Positions 44,802 through 57,120 are shown, numbered from the stretch's first letter. The stretch: 64,000 bases of DNA from Plantactinospora soyae (GCF_014874095.1 NZ_JADBEB010000001.1:2976001-3040000), one strand, 5' to 3'. Translations and numbers: made by a program. Notes: a model not told the origin generated them from the letters alone.

Positions 44802-46562
44802 ATGCGACCCAGGCTCGCGGTGGCCGCGACGAGCGCCGCGCTCGTACTCGCGTCCACCGCCCTGACCGCCTGCTCGGAGAACACCGGCGACACCGGCGAC
44901 TCCGACAACGGCGGCGGCAAACAGTTCACCAGTTCGATCGCGACCGACCCGAAGGACTCGCAGGGACCGGCGGCGGAGGTGGCCGGAGCGAAGTCCGGCG
45001 GCACCCTGAAGGTGATCCAGGAGGAGGACTTCGAACACCTGGACCCGCAGCGCACCTACACCTTCTTCGGCATGTCGATCCAGCAGATGTTCCTGCGTAC
45101 CCTGACCGTCTTCAAGGAGGACGGCAACGGGAAGGTGCTGCTCGTCGGCGACCTCGCCGAGGACGCCGGCAAGGACGTCAACAAGGACTGCAAGACCTGG
45201 GAATACCGGCTCAAGGACGGCGTCAAGTTCGAGGACGGTACGCCGATCAAGGCGGCCGACGTGGCGTACGGGATCGCCCGGTCGTTCGAGGAGAGCATCG
45301 ACGGCGGGCCGACGTACATCCAGGAGTGGCTGGCCGACAACTCGACCTACAACTCGACCTACAAGGGCCCGTACACCTCGGGAACCGACACCGTTCCCGG
45401 GCTGACGCTCAAGGACGACCGGACCCTGGTCTTCAGCTTCGCCAAGCCGCACTGCGACCTGCCGTTCGCGCTCTCGCTGCCGACCTCGGTACCGGTGCCG
45501 AAGGCCAAGGACACCAAGACCGAGTACGACCGGGCGGTGGTCTCCTCCGGCCCGTACAAGGTCAAGGAGTACGTCAAGGACACCCGCTTCGTCCTGGAGC
45601 GGAACCCGAACTGGGACCCGAAGACCGACCCGCTGCGGCACAACTACCCGGACAGCATCGAGGTCGAGATCGGCCCCAACGACCAGGCCGCCACCGAGCG
45701 GGCGCTCGCCGGCCAGGGTGCGGACTCGGCGGCGGTGGCCTGGGACGAGGTGCCGCAGGCGCTGGTCAACCAGGTGCTCGGCGACACGTCCCTGGGTGAG
45801 CGGGTGCTGCGCAAGACGGCCCCGTCGGTCTGGTACCTGAGCATCAACAACGAGCGGATCAAGGACGTCAAGGTCCGCCAGGCGATCGCGTACGCCATCG
45901 ACAAGCAGGGCCTGCTCGCCACCCAGGGCGGCGACGCGTCCGGCAAGGTGACCCACACCCTGCTCGCCGACACCACGATCGGCCAGACCAACTATCCCAA
46001 CCCGTACGACGGCGGCCCGACCGGCAACCCGGAGAAGGCCAAGGAACTGCTCGCTGGCCAGAAGCCGAAGCTGGTCTTCATGTCCCGGAACAGCGCCTTC
46101 GGCCAGCAGACCGCGCCGATCGTCGAACAGAGCCTGGAGAAGGCGGGCTTCGACGTCACCGTGCAGTACGTCGACCAGCCGGCGCACAACCCGGCCGCCC
46201 GGACCCGGGGCAACCCGTACGACATCTACCTGTCGAACTGGGCGGCGGACTGGCCGAGCGCGGTGTCGACCGTTCCGGTGTTGTGGGACGGCCGCAAGCT
46301 CGGCCCGAAGGGCAACTCCAACGTCTCGTACTTCAACGCCGACGACGTGAACGCCGAGATCGACCGGGTGAGCAACCTGCCGGCCGGCGAGGCGGGACCG
46401 GAGTGGGCCAAGCTCGACCAGACGATCATGGAGAAGTACGTCCCGGTCGTGCCGATCTACCAGGACAACACCTTCCTGGTGACCGGCGCCAAGGTGGGCG
46501 GCCTGCTCATCTCCGACCAGTTCGGCACGCCGGTCTTCTACAACAGCTACGTAAAGCCGTAG
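44802..46562 (+). CDS. Peptide ABC transporter substrate-binding lipoprotein (SBP family 5)
   Basis: 586 residues. A lipoprotein signal ends at lipobox LTAC with Cys24. Family 5 features: SGGTLKVIQEEDFEHLDPQ, EYRLKDGVKFEDGTPIKAADVAYGIARS and KVRQAIAYAIDKQ. It captures peptides or similar ligands outside and delivers them to the permeases. ATG 44802 has AGGAGG seven bases upstream; the ATG at 44709 would place 31 extra residues before the signal. It is last of the operon and ends at a palindromic repeat. Confidence 0.95.
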   Translation: MRPRLAVAATSAALVLASTALTACSENTGDTGDSDNGGGKQFTSSIATDPKDSQGPAAEVAGAKSGGTLKVIQEEDFEHLDPQRTYTFFGMSIQQMFLRTLTVFKEDGNGKVLLVGDLAEDAGKDVNKDCKTWEYRLKDGVKFEDGTPIKAADVAYGIARSFEESIDGGPTYIQEWLADNSTYNSTYKGPYTSGTDTVPGLTLKDDRTLVFSFAKPHCDLPFALSLPTSVPVPKAKDTKTEYDRAVVSSGPYKVKEYVKDTRFVLERNPNWDPKTDPLRHNYPDSIEVEIGPNDQAATERALAGQGADSAAVAWDEVPQALVNQVLGDTSLGERVLRKTAPSVWYLSINNERIKDVKVRQAIAYAIDKQGLLATQGGDASGKVTHTLLADTTIGQTNYPNPYDGGPTGNPEKAKELLAGQKPKLVFMSRNSAFGQQTAPIVEQSLEKAGFDVTVQYVDQPAHNPAARTRGNPYDIYLSNWAADWPSAVSTVPVLWDGRKLGPKGNSNVSYFNADDVNAEIDRVSNLPAGEAGPEWAKLDQTIMEKYVPVVPIYQDNTFLVTGAKVGGLLISDQFGTPVFYNSYVKP

Positions 46563-46564
46563 CG

Positions 46565-46622
46565 GTGTAAGGAAGGGCCCCTTCTTATCGTTTTCTGTAT
46601 AGGAAGGGGCCCTTCCTAACGC
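46565..46622. repeat. GGGCCC interspersed palindromic repeat, copy C
   Basis: Inverse orientation of copy A with the same centre (atcgttttctgta). It lies between convergent stops at 46562 (+) and 46645 (-), as a terminator of both. Confidence 0.85.
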
Positions 46623-46644
46623 GTCAGCGCCAGCTGTGGAACGC

Positions 46645-47139
46645 TCAGCGCCAGCCGTAGCCGGTGCGCAGTGCCTGTCCCACCCGGTCGAAGCGGGCCC
46701 GGTCCAGCACCGCGCCCTCCCGCCGGATGCTGTCCTCCCGCATCGTGAGCACCCGGTCGAGCCGGACCCAGCTCGGCCGGTTGTCCCGGTCCCATTCGCC
46801 GGGGCCGAGCGCGAACCAGTGCCGCTGGCCGTTCCGGTCGCTCTTGCTGGAGAGCATCAGGCCGAACAGGGTCCTGCTGACCCGTCCCACCACGAGTACG
46901 GGCCGGTCCTTGCCCTGGCGGGGATCGTCCTCGTACGGCACCCAGGTCCAGACGATCTCGCCGGGATCGGCCTGTCCGTCGAGTTCGGGTGCGTAGGCCA
47001 GTTGCCGACGTTGCAGGGTCGCGATCTGACGTCGCCGCGCGACCTGGGCGGGGATGGGACCGGGGGTGGGAGCGCTAGCGGGGGTACGCCGAGCTATCCG
47101 GCTCACCGTCGCCGTCACGCCTCTCCAGAGATTCGCCAC
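46645..47139 (-). CDS. PemK/MazF family toxin-like protein
   Basis: 164 residues. After a basic N-terminal extension (1-55) comes the PemK/MazF core: DPGEIVWTWVPYEDDPRQGKDRPVLVVGR and later SWVRLDRVLTM. Classic members are mRNA interferases paired with an antitoxin; no antitoxin-like gene is adjacent, so this solitary actinobacterial type may not act as a toxin. GTG 47139 is the first start; an internal start near the core is possible. Confidence 0.85.
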   Translation of the reverse strand: MANLWRGVTATVSRIARRTPASAPTPGPIPAQVARRRQIATLQRRQLAYAPELDGQADPGEIVWTWVPYEDDPRQGKDRPVLVVGRVSRTLFGLMLSSKSDRNGQRHWFALGPGEWDRDNRPSWVRLDRVLTMREDSIRREGAVLDRARFDRVGQALRTGYGWR

Positions 47140-47222
47140 GGCGGCACACCCTACCCGCTCGCCGGATTATCGCTCCGCTCCGGCGCTGGGCGGTCAGGTC
47201 CCCGCCGTTCACCGGCCCGGCG

Positions 47223-47822
47223 TCAGCCGATCCGCAACACCAGGTCGCGGAGCCAGACCGTCCACCGTGCGCTGTCGTACACCCGCTCCGGCACCAGGTA
47301 GCGCTCGTGGTCGACCCGGCGGATCACCTCGTCGCGTACCGGCAGGAGGATGAACTCGACGCTGAACGGGCGGAGGGACCGGTTGAGGGACCGTTCGACC
47401 TGGTGGGCGATCTCGCCGGTCGCCCGCGACACCGGTCCGTGTCGGGCGAGGCCGTCGCGTTGCCGGTTCAGGTGCCATTCGTGCGCCTCCGGCCAGCGCC
47501 CCGCGACGATCCGGCGCAGCGTCGGCCACGGCGCCAGGCCGAGCGGGTCCGGAGTGTCGTCGGCCGGCTCCAGCGTCACCTCCGGGCGCGGAATCTGCCG
47601 ACGGGTCTCGACGAGCGACAGCCACCAGCCGAGCCACTCGGTCCCGGGCACTCCGCCCGGCGCGGTCGAGGTCGGCAACTCGTCGAGGTCCAACGGTCCG
47701 GGCACCAGGTGGTGCGGAGGCACCTCTATCCGCTCGGCCGCCCGGATCCACAGTGCACAATCGACCAGGTACTCCCACCGGCGAATACTCATCCGCCAGG
47801 ACATCGGACCACGGAGTTCCAC
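47223..47822 (-). CDS. Conserved protein of unknown function
   Basis: 199 residues, no membrane segment. It opens with MSWRMSIRRWEYLVDCALWIRA and has a C-terminal part with NRSLRPFSVEFILLPVRDE and RYLVPERVYDSARWTVWLRDLV. It is rich in Trp and Arg. I do not recognise it. GTG 47822 is preceded by GAGGAGG with 7 nt spacing, which decides the start; the longer open frame upstream is unlikely. It lies 83 nt upstream of the PemK-like gene on the same strand. Confidence 0.75.
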   Translation of the reverse strand: MELRGPMSWRMSIRRWEYLVDCALWIRAAERIEVPPHHLVPGPLDLDELPTSTAPGGVPGTEWLGWWLSLVETRRQIPRPEVTLEPADDTPDPLGLAPWPTLRRIVAGRWPEAHEWHLNRQRDGLARHGPVSRATGEIAHQVERSLNRSLRPFSVEFILLPVRDEVIRRVDHERYLVPERVYDSARWTVWLRDLVLRIG

Positions 47823-48024
47823 GGCGTCGCCTCCTCTTCGCCCCGCCATCCGCCAGCGTAGTGAGCGCAGCGATGGATCGGCGGTCACAAATAGGTGGAC
47901 AACGCGCCCCTTGGACGGACGGGGCTGGGCGGCCGGAAAGGTGACCTGCGGAAAAGCGCCAGTGACCTGCGGCGAGTGCAGATGACGTGTGGCGGAGAGC
48001 ACGTGCCGTGCGGAGGCGGGCGGG

Positions 48025-48052
48025 CGTACCGGCCCGGGACCGGGCCGGTACG
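48025..48052 (-). terminator. metH terminator
   Basis: A perfect 13-bp stem (CGTACCGGCCCGG and its complement) with a 2-nt centre, 6 nt past the metH stop. No other feature is seen in 47823-48058. Confidence 0.8.
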
Positions 48053-48058
48053 CCGGGG

Positions 48059-51718
<3,660 letters not shown>

Positions 51719-51723
51719 GGCCA

Positions 51724-51743
51724 CCTCCGCTGATGAACGGAGG
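51724..51743 (-). promoter_or_regulatory. SD-sequestering hairpin of metH
   Basis: On the mRNA CCUCCG (complement of 51738-51743) pairs perfectly with CGGAGG (complement of 51724-51729), which contains the metH SD. The CCUC part is also the 3' strand of riboswitch P1, so P1 and this hairpin exclude each other: ligand binding should free the SD. Confidence 0.75.
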
Positions 51744-51820
51744 CGCCCTTGCGTCTGGAACGAACAGCCAGATCGAGCGTGGCGGGCATCTTCGCCCGTT
51801 GCAGCGCCTCTCGACCCGAG
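51738..51820 (-). ncRNA. Candidate S-adenosylhomocysteine (SAH) riboswitch upstream of metH
   Basis: Read on the minus strand, GAGAGGCGCTGCAAC is followed by a hairpin (CGGGC-n6-GCCCG), then CCACGCTCGA, a variable hairpin (TCTGG/CCAGA) and CGCAAGGGCGCCTC. P1 forms from GAGGCGC (51804-51810) and GCGCCTC (51740-51746); TCGAG and CTCGA can pair inside. This order and GCGCTGCAAC match the SAH riboswitch consensus as I remember it. SAH riboswitches occur before metH and ahcY genes. The transcript would start close to 51819. Confidence 0.75.
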
Positions 51821-51825
51821 GATCG

Positions 51826-51831
51826 AGAATA
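51826..51831 (-). promoter_or_regulatory. metH -10 box TATTCT
   Basis: TATTCT on the minus strand sits about 7 nt before the start of the riboswitch structure. A -35 is not clear (TCCACT at 18 bp). Confidence 0.5.
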
Positions 51832-51966
51832 CCGGATCGGGCGGCGCCAAGTGGAAACTCCCGCCCGCCGTGGGACGGAGAGTCGTCGGACCCCGACACA
51901 TTCGACCCGACGGGCGTGCGCTGTCACGCAGGTCAGATCCATCGCCGGGGTCGGGACGGGGGCGAC

Positions 51967-51997
51967 TTGACCTGAAGCGGGGTTCAGGTCGCAGGCT
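51967..51997 (+). promoter_or_regulatory. MerR-type promoter/operator before VOC gene
   Basis: TTGACC (51967-51972) and CAGGCT (51992-51997) are separated by 19 bp, the long spacer of MerR-family promoters. Inside lies ACCTGAA-n6-TTCAGGT (51970-51989), a 7+7 palindrome with the geometry of SoxR/MerR operators. Regulator unknown; none is encoded in this window. Confidence 0.5.
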
Positions 51998-51998
51998 G

Positions 51999-52028
51999 AT
52001 CGCCCGACAGGAAATCGCCCGACAGGAA
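51999..52028 (+). repeat. Tandem 15-bp repeat in VOC gene leader
   Basis: ATCGCCCGACAGGAA occurs twice without gap (51999-52013, 52014-52028), the second copy running into the SD. Confidence 0.9.
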
Positions 52029-52041
52029 GGAGTCGACTCCG

Positions 52042-52446
52042 ATGATCGACCCGAAGGCCCAGCTGCGAATTGCCCGACCCAGTCGTGATCTTGCGGCGGC
52101 GGAACGCTTCTACCTGGACGGGCTGGGGCTGACGCTGCTCTACCGCGCCACGGCCGGCGGCCCGGGCGAGCACGACCTGCTGATGCTCGGCTGGCCGGAG
52201 GCGGGCTGGCATCTGGAACTCGTCGGCGGCGCGACTCTCAACGAGGTGCCGACACCGACCGCCGAGGACCTGCTGGTGCTCTACCTCTCCGGCCCGGTCG
52301 ACGACACGCTGGTGACCCGCCTCGAACAGGCCGGCGGGCGTCGGGTGTCCCAGGGGCCGTACTGGGACCGTTGGGGGGTCACGGTCGAGGATCCGGACGG
52401 CTACCGGCTCGTCCTGTCCAGCCGCTCGTGGTCGAACGCCGACTGA
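52042..52446 (+). CDS. VOC superfamily (glyoxalase/dioxygenase-like) protein
   Basis: 134 residues with the two beta-alpha-beta units of VOC proteins: [27 protein letters not shown] and later [28 protein letters not shown] Glu (WHLELVG) and His residues could be metal ligands, but substrates of such small VOC proteins vary (antibiotic resistance, aldehyde detoxification, isomerisation) and cannot be told apart here. ATG 52042 has GGAAGGAG nine bases upstream. It is divergent from metH and has a MerR-like promoter, pointing to inducible expression. Confidence 0.88.
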   Translation: MIDPKAQLRIARPSRDLAAAERFYLDGLGLTLLYRATAGGPGEHDLLMLGWPEAGWHLELVGGATLNEVPTPTAEDLLVLYLSGPVDDTLVTRLEQAGGRRVSQGPYWDRWGVTVEDPDGYRLVLSSRSWSNAD

Positions 52447-52453
52447 ATCCGCC

Positions 52454-53698
52454 TCAGCGGTCGTCGTCGAGCTGGGCGGCTCGGCTGTTCAGGTAACGCT
52501 GCTGCGGCAGGCTGGTCGTACGCCGGGCCGCCGCCGCGTACGCCGTCCGGGCCGCCGCCGGGTCGCCGGCCAGCTCCAGCAGGTGCGCGCGGACCGCGTA
52601 CATCCGGTGGTCCTCGGCGATCCGGTCGTCGGATCCGAGCTTGGTCAGCAGGTCGAGTCCGGCGGTCGGCCCGGCTGCCATGGCGACCGCGACGGCGTGG
52701 TTCAGCGCCACCATCGGGTTGGCGGAAATCCGCATCAGCAGCTCGTACAGGGCCACGATCTGCGGCCAGTCGGTCGCCTCGGTGCTGGGCGCCTCGTCGT
52801 GCAGCGCGGCGATCGCCGCCTGGATCTGGTACGGGCCGGTCGGCCCCCGGGGCAGCGCCTCGCCGACCAGGGCCACCCCCTCGGCGATGTGTCCGGCGTT
52901 CCAGCGGCTCCGGTCCTGCTCGGCCATTGGCACCAGCTCCCCGTCCGGCCCGGTACGCGCCGGCCGCCGGGCGTCGGTGAGCAGCATCAGCGCCAGCAGC
53001 CCGGTCACCTCGGCGTCCTCCGGCAGCAGCCGGTGCACCAGCCGGGCCAGCCGGATCGCCTCGACGGAGAGTTCCGTGCGGTAGAGGGTCGGGCCGGACG
53101 TGCTGACGTACCCCTCGTTGAAGATCAGGTAGAGCGCGTGCAGTACGGCGCCGAGCCGCTCGGTGCGCTCCGGAGCCGGCGGCATCCCGAAGGGGATGCC
53201 GCTGTCCCTGATCCGCTGCTTGGCCCGGCTGATCCTCCGGGTCATGGTCGCCTCCGGCACCAGGAACGCGCGGGCGATCTCCGTGGTGGTCAGGCCGCCG
53301 ACCGCGCGCAGGGTCAACGCGATCTGCGAGGCCGGCGACAGCGCGGGGTGGCAGCAGAGGAAGAGCAGGATCAGGGTGTCGTCGGAGGCCGACGGCGGGT
53401 GGTCGGCGGCGGGCGCCAGCCACTGGTCGGGCAGCGTCCACCGGGCGACGGTGTCCTCGCGGCGCCGCCGGGTCTGCTCGCTGCGGAGCAGGTCGGTCAG
53501 CCGGCGTGCGGCGACCGTGATCAACCAGCCGCGTGGACTGTCCGGTACGCCGTCCGTCGGCCATCCGGTGGCGGCGGCGAGCAGCGCCTCCTGCACCGCG
53601 TCCTCGGCGGTGTCGAAGTGCCCGTACCGGCGGACCAGCGCGCCGAGGACCTGCGGCGCCAACCGGCGCAACAGGTCCTCGACGTCGTCTTCCGGCAC
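52454..53698 (-). CDS. ECF42-type RNA polymerase sigma factor with C-terminal TPR-like extension
   Basis: 414 residues. Sigma2 region (about 8-75) with HFDTAEDAVQEALLAA and GWLITVAARRLTDLLR; sigma4 region (about 110-165) with TTTEIARAFLVPEATMTRRISRAK; then a helical extension (about 180-414) with LYLIFNEGYVSTSG and NPMVALNHAVAVAMAAGP. This is the ECF42 arrangement, in which the extension replaces an anti-sigma factor and the partner is a DGPF/YCII protein. That partner lies just upstream. GTG 53698 opens the sigma2 region; SD AAGGG is weak. Confidence 0.94.
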   Translation of the reverse strand: MPEDDVEDLLRRLAPQVLGALVRRYGHFDTAEDAVQEALLAAATGWPTDGVPDSPRGWLITVAARRLTDLLRSEQTRRRREDTVARWTLPDQWLAPAADHPPSASDDTLILLFLCCHPALSPASQIALTLRAVGGLTTTEIARAFLVPEATMTRRISRAKQRIRDSGIPFGMPPAPERTERLGAVLHALYLIFNEGYVSTSGPTLYRTELSVEAIRLARLVHRLLPEDAEVTGLLALMLLTDARRPARTGPDGELVPMAEQDRSRWNAGHIAEGVALVGEALPRGPTGPYQIQAAIAALHDEAPSTEATDWPQIVALYELLMRISANPMVALNHAVAVAMAAGPTAGLDLLTKLGSDDRIAEDHRMYAVRAHLLELAGDPAAARTAYAAAARRTTSLPQQRYLNSRAAQLDDDR

Positions 53699-53708
53699 GG
53701 AACAGCCC

Positions 53709-54128
53709 TTACAGGTCGTCGATGCCCTCGGCGATCGGGCGCACGTCCACGTACCACTCGTTGGTCAGCGTCGCGTTCTCCGGATGCGGCGTCTTCGCCA
53801 GCTTCGCCGCGATCTCGGTCGCCCGGTCGAAGCTGGCGCACTCGACGATCGTGTAGCCGGCCAGCACCTCCTGGGTCTCCGGGTACGGCCCGTCGGTCAC
53901 CACCGGTACGCCGTCGGAGAGTTGGATCCGCCGGGTGTGCACCGGTGCGCTCAGCCCCCGGGCGTCGACGAACTCCCCCGACTCCACCAACTCGTTGTTC
54001 CAGGCCGCCATGAACTCGTGCAGTGCCGCCATGTCCTCCGGCGCCCAGGCCGGCGAGTCATCGCTGCCCTTCCCGCCTATCGCGTCGTAGTCCCGCTGCG
54101 AGCCGGTCAACATGATCATGTATTTCAC
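53709..54128 (-). CDS. YCII-related (DGPF) protein, ECF42 partner
   Basis: 139 residues. VKYMIMLTGSQRDYD, LHEFMAAWNNELVESGEFVDARGLS and the DGPYPETQEVLAGYTIVECAS block (a DGP-Y/F-x-E motif) define the family. Its function is unknown; it is nearly always coded next to ECF42 sigma factors and may signal to them. GTG 54128 has GAGGAG six bases upstream. The sigma gene follows after 10 nt. Confidence 0.93.
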   Translation of the reverse strand: MKYMIMLTGSQRDYDAIGGKGSDDSPAWAPEDMAALHEFMAAWNNELVESGEFVDARGLSAPVHTRRIQLSDGVPVVTDGPYPETQEVLAGYTIVECASFDRATEIAAKLAKTPHPENATLTNEWYVDVRPIAEGIDDL

Positions 54129-54259
54129 GAAAAGCTCCTCTCCGCCGGCACCTACGCGGTGCCGTTCACCGGAGACGTCGGGGCCGTGGCCCGGTTCCGG
54201 ACACCATCCGGCACCGAATACCTGAGACGGTCGTCGCCGGACGTTGGTGGAGTTTGTCG

Positions 54260-54724
54260 TCAGGCCGGGGTGTCGTCCTGGGGGCCGTCCCACGACCATC
54301 GGGGCACCGGCAGTCCGGTCGGCACCCGGCTGCCGGCGGGGGAGTAGGTGAGGACGTCGCGTACGGCCCAGCGCATGTACGCCGCCAGGCTGGCCCGGAA
54401 CTCCGGGTCCTCGGGGAGCCCGGCGTCGTCGACGGCCAGCAGGAAACACCGGACGAAGCGTTCGCCCAGGTCCTCCTCCATCCCCTGGCCGGCATGGATG
54501 TGCACCATCGCGGAGTGATCGCCGTACGACTGGGAGTAGCGGGCGGGCCCGCCGAAGACCTCGGCCCAGTAGCTGGCGAGCCGCTGCTCATGCTCGGGAT
54601 GCCCGGGATGCGAGAACGGATGGTTCAGCACCGGATCTTGCAGGCAGCGTTGATGGTGCGCGACCGCGAGCGCGAGGAACGCCGGCTCGCCACCGGCGAA
54701 CTCGAAGATTGACGGTCGCGTCAC
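54260..54724 (-). CDS. Group II truncated hemoglobin-like protein
   Basis: 154 residues. Globin helices recognisable as EPAFLALAVAHHQRCLQDPVLNHPFSH, HEQRLASYWAEVFGGPARYSQSYGDHSAMVHIHAGQG and MEEDLGERFVRCFLLAVDDAG, with the proximal His probably in MVHIHAGQ. Such globins bind O2 or NO. GTG 54724 begins the frame; SD is absent. It stands alone, 131 nt upstream of the YCII gene. Confidence 0.85.
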   Translation of the reverse strand: MTRPSIFEFAGGEPAFLALAVAHHQRCLQDPVLNHPFSHPGHPEHEQRLASYWAEVFGGPARYSQSYGDHSAMVHIHAGQGMEEDLGERFVRCFLLAVDDAGLPEDPEFRASLAAYMRWAVRDVLTYSPAGSRVPTGLPVPRWSWDGPQDDTPA

Positions 54725-54816
54725 GGGCCGATTCTGGCACGGCGTGCGATTCTCCGCCGACTTCCTCGATTCCGGTCCGGCAGTTGGCGGTCCAGGCTGG
54801 CAGATGGCGGTTCCGG

Positions 54817-57108
54817 TCACAGGTGGCGGCGGAGGAAGTCGAGTTCGAGGGCGAGTAGCCGCTCGGCGGTGCCACCGGCGGCCATGTGGGTGGCGCCGGT
54901 CAGCGGGATGACCGAGTGCGGGCGTCCGGTCGCCAGCAGCGCGGCGGAGAGCCGCAGGGTGTGCGCGGCCACCACGTTGTCGTCGGCGAGGCCGTGCACC
55001 AGCAGGATCGGCCGGGCCTCGTCGGGGGCGCGTACCGGCTCCCGGGCCAGTTCGAGCAGTGAGTGGTGGGCGTACACCTCGGGGCTGTCCGAGGGGAGCC
55101 CGAGGTAGCGCTCGGTGTAGGCGGTGTCGTAGAGCGTCCAGTCGCTGACCGGGGCTCCGGCGACGGCGCACCGGAACAGGTCGGGGCGGCGCAGCACCGC
55201 GAGCGCGGCCAGCCAGCCGCCGAACGACCAGCCCCGGATCGCGACCCGGCCGAGGTCGAGATCGGGATGCTTGCCGGCCAGTGCGGTGAGCGCGTCCGCC
55301 TGGTCGGCCAGGATCACGTCGGCGAGGCGCCGGTGGATCACCTTCTCGAAGGACGGCGCGATGCCGGGCGTACCCCGGTTGTCGATGGTGACCACGGCGA
55401 ACCCGGAGTCGGCCCACCACTGCCGTTCCAGCCACGCGGACCGGGCGGCGACCACCTCCTGGTGCCCCGGGCCGCCATACACGTCGAGCAGGACCGGAAG
55501 CCGGCGGCCGGCGACGTGGTTGCCGGGATAGAGCACCGCGGCCGGCAGCCGGCGGTCGGTGACCCGTTCCAGGGCGGGCCGGGGCGCGTACGGCGGCGTC
55601 GCCGCCGACGACCGCAGGACGCCCACCTCCCGGTCGCCCTGCCAGACCGTCCACTGGCCGCCCGCCTGGTCCAGCGACCTGGTCTGCACCACCAGCACGT
55701 CGCCGCCGACCACCGCGCTGTGCCAGCCGGGGTCCGCGGTCAACCGCCGGGCGTCGATCCCGCCGGCCCCGATCGCGGTACGGATCCGGAACAGGTGCTG
55801 CTGGCTCGGCTCGCCGTTGCTGCCCTCGACGAGCAGATCGGGGCTGCCGTTCCGGTTCGGCAACCAGCCGACCACCCGGCGGACGTAGAGCGACGGCGGG
55901 GTGAGCAGGGTGCCGTCGGCGAACAGGCAGCGGGCGTCGTACCCGTCGTGCGCGAGTTCGCCGCCGACCAGTACCCGACCGTCGGGCAGGTGCCGGGGGG
56001 TGCCGGCGACCGGGTCGACCCAGCGCGGATCGGCGAGTTCGGCGTGCACCTGGGTCTCGCCGGTACGCGGGTCGACGGCGAGGACCAGGCCGTGCTGCTG
56101 CAACCGGCGCAGCACGGTGATCAGCGGGCCGGTCTCGGCCCACTCCACCGAGACCAGGTACGGATAGGTCTCCCGGTCCCAGTGCACGTCGACCCAGCCG
56201 CCGTCGAGGTCCAGCAGGTGCAGGCTGACCTCCGCGTTCGGCCCACCCGCCCGGGGGTACGCCACCGAGCGCGGCGGGCTGGCCGGGTCGCCGGGATCGT
56301 GCAGGTGCCAACGGGGCAGCCGTGACTCGTCGACCCGGGCGGCGAGGATGGACCGCCCGTCCGGTGCCCACCAGTAGCCCCGGAACCGGTCGAACTCCTC
56401 GGCCGCGATGAACTCGGCCAGCCCCCAGGTGACCCCGGCGTCCTCGCCGGCCAGCAGGGTGTCGGTGCCGTCGTGCTCGACCACCCGGAGCTGTCCGATC
56501 CGCCCGCCGGCCGCCGGGTCGGACGGGCCGCCGTTCCCGGTCGGCTCGGGAGCGCGGGACGCGTCGGTGACGTAGGCGAGCCGCTGACCGGTCGGATCGG
56601 GCCGGGGATCGACCACCGGACCGGTGACGGCCACCTCGACCACGTCACCGTGGACCAGGTCGGCCCGGAACAACCGGCCGGAGACGGTGAAGACGGCCAC
56701 CTTGGCGGCCGGGTCGGTGGCGTACTGGGCGATGCCCGAGGCGCTGAGCCGGAGCCGTTCCCGCAGTGCCCGCTCCGTCGAGTGCGGTGCGGCGGCGGTC
56801 GGGTCGTGGCTGTCGGTTTCGTCCGGCAGCCCGGCCCGGGGGCCGGAGTCGCCCTGCATCATGGCCGGGTCCATGTCGTCGCCCCGGATCCGGTCGGTGT
56901 CGCCGTCGGGGCCGAGCAGCCCGGCGGGATCGGCGACCAGCCGTTCGGTGCCGGACGCGACGTCGAACAGCCAGAGCGCCTCGGCCGGGTCGGTCGGGCC
57001 GCCGGAGCGGAGGAAGAGCACCCGTGAGCCGTCGCCCGCCACCGTCACCGCCCGCGGCGCGCCGCGGCTGAAGCGGCGGGTTCGAGCAGCCAGCTCCGGG
57101 TAGTCCAC
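54817..57108 (-). CDS. S9 family prolyl oligopeptidase/dipeptidyl peptidase
   Basis: 763 residues, no signal peptide. An N-terminal beta-propeller (about 20-510, DPP IV type) precedes an alpha/beta-hydrolase domain with Ser628 in RGWSFGGW, Asp709 in HGLADDNV and His741 in GATHM. GLAEFIAAEEFDRFRGYWWAPDG matches the double-Glu motif that binds the substrate N-terminus in DPP IV, so removal of N-terminal dipeptides is likely. GTG 57108 follows TACGAT by 6 nt without SD (leaderless). It is divergent from mshB. Confidence 0.94.
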   Translation of the reverse strand: MDYPELAARTRRFSRGAPRAVTVAGDGSRVLFLRSGGPTDPAEALWLFDVASGTERLVADPAGLLGPDGDTDRIRGDDMDPAMMQGDSGPRAGLPDETDSHDPTAAAPHSTERALRERLRLSASGIAQYATDPAAKVAVFTVSGRLFRADLVHGDVVEVAVTGPVVDPRPDPTGQRLAYVTDASRAPEPTGNGGPSDPAAGGRIGQLRVVEHDGTDTLLAGEDAGVTWGLAEFIAAEEFDRFRGYWWAPDGRSILAARVDESRLPRWHLHDPGDPASPPRSVAYPRAGGPNAEVSLHLLDLDGGWVDVHWDRETYPYLVSVEWAETGPLITVLRRLQQHGLVLAVDPRTGETQVHAELADPRWVDPVAGTPRHLPDGRVLVGGELAHDGYDARCLFADGTLLTPPSLYVRRVVGWLPNRNGSPDLLVEGSNGEPSQQHLFRIRTAIGAGGIDARRLTADPGWHSAVVGGDVLVVQTRSLDQAGGQWTVWQGDREVGVLRSSAATPPYAPRPALERVTDRRLPAAVLYPGNHVAGRRLPVLLDVYGGPGHQEVVAARSAWLERQWWADSGFAVVTIDNRGTPGIAPSFEKVIHRRLADVILADQADALTALAGKHPDLDLGRVAIRGWSFGGWLAALAVLRRPDLFRCAVAGAPVSDWTLYDTAYTERYLGLPSDSPEVYAHHSLLELAREPVRAPDEARPILLVHGLADDNVVAAHTLRLSAALLATGRPHSVIPLTGATHMAAGGTAERLLALELDFLRRHL

Positions 57109-57114
57109 ATCGTG

Positions 57115-57120
57115 ATCGTA
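57115..57120 (-). promoter_or_regulatory. Leaderless -10 box TACGAT of S9 peptidase
   Basis: Six bases separate TACGAT from GTG 57108; no SD is present. A -35 is not recognised. Confidence 0.4.

Noticed and set aside
46645-47139. Complete toxin-antitoxin pair
   Set aside because: No small antitoxin gene precedes or follows the PemK-like gene; the neighbour at 47223 is 199 residues and lies 83 nt upstream.
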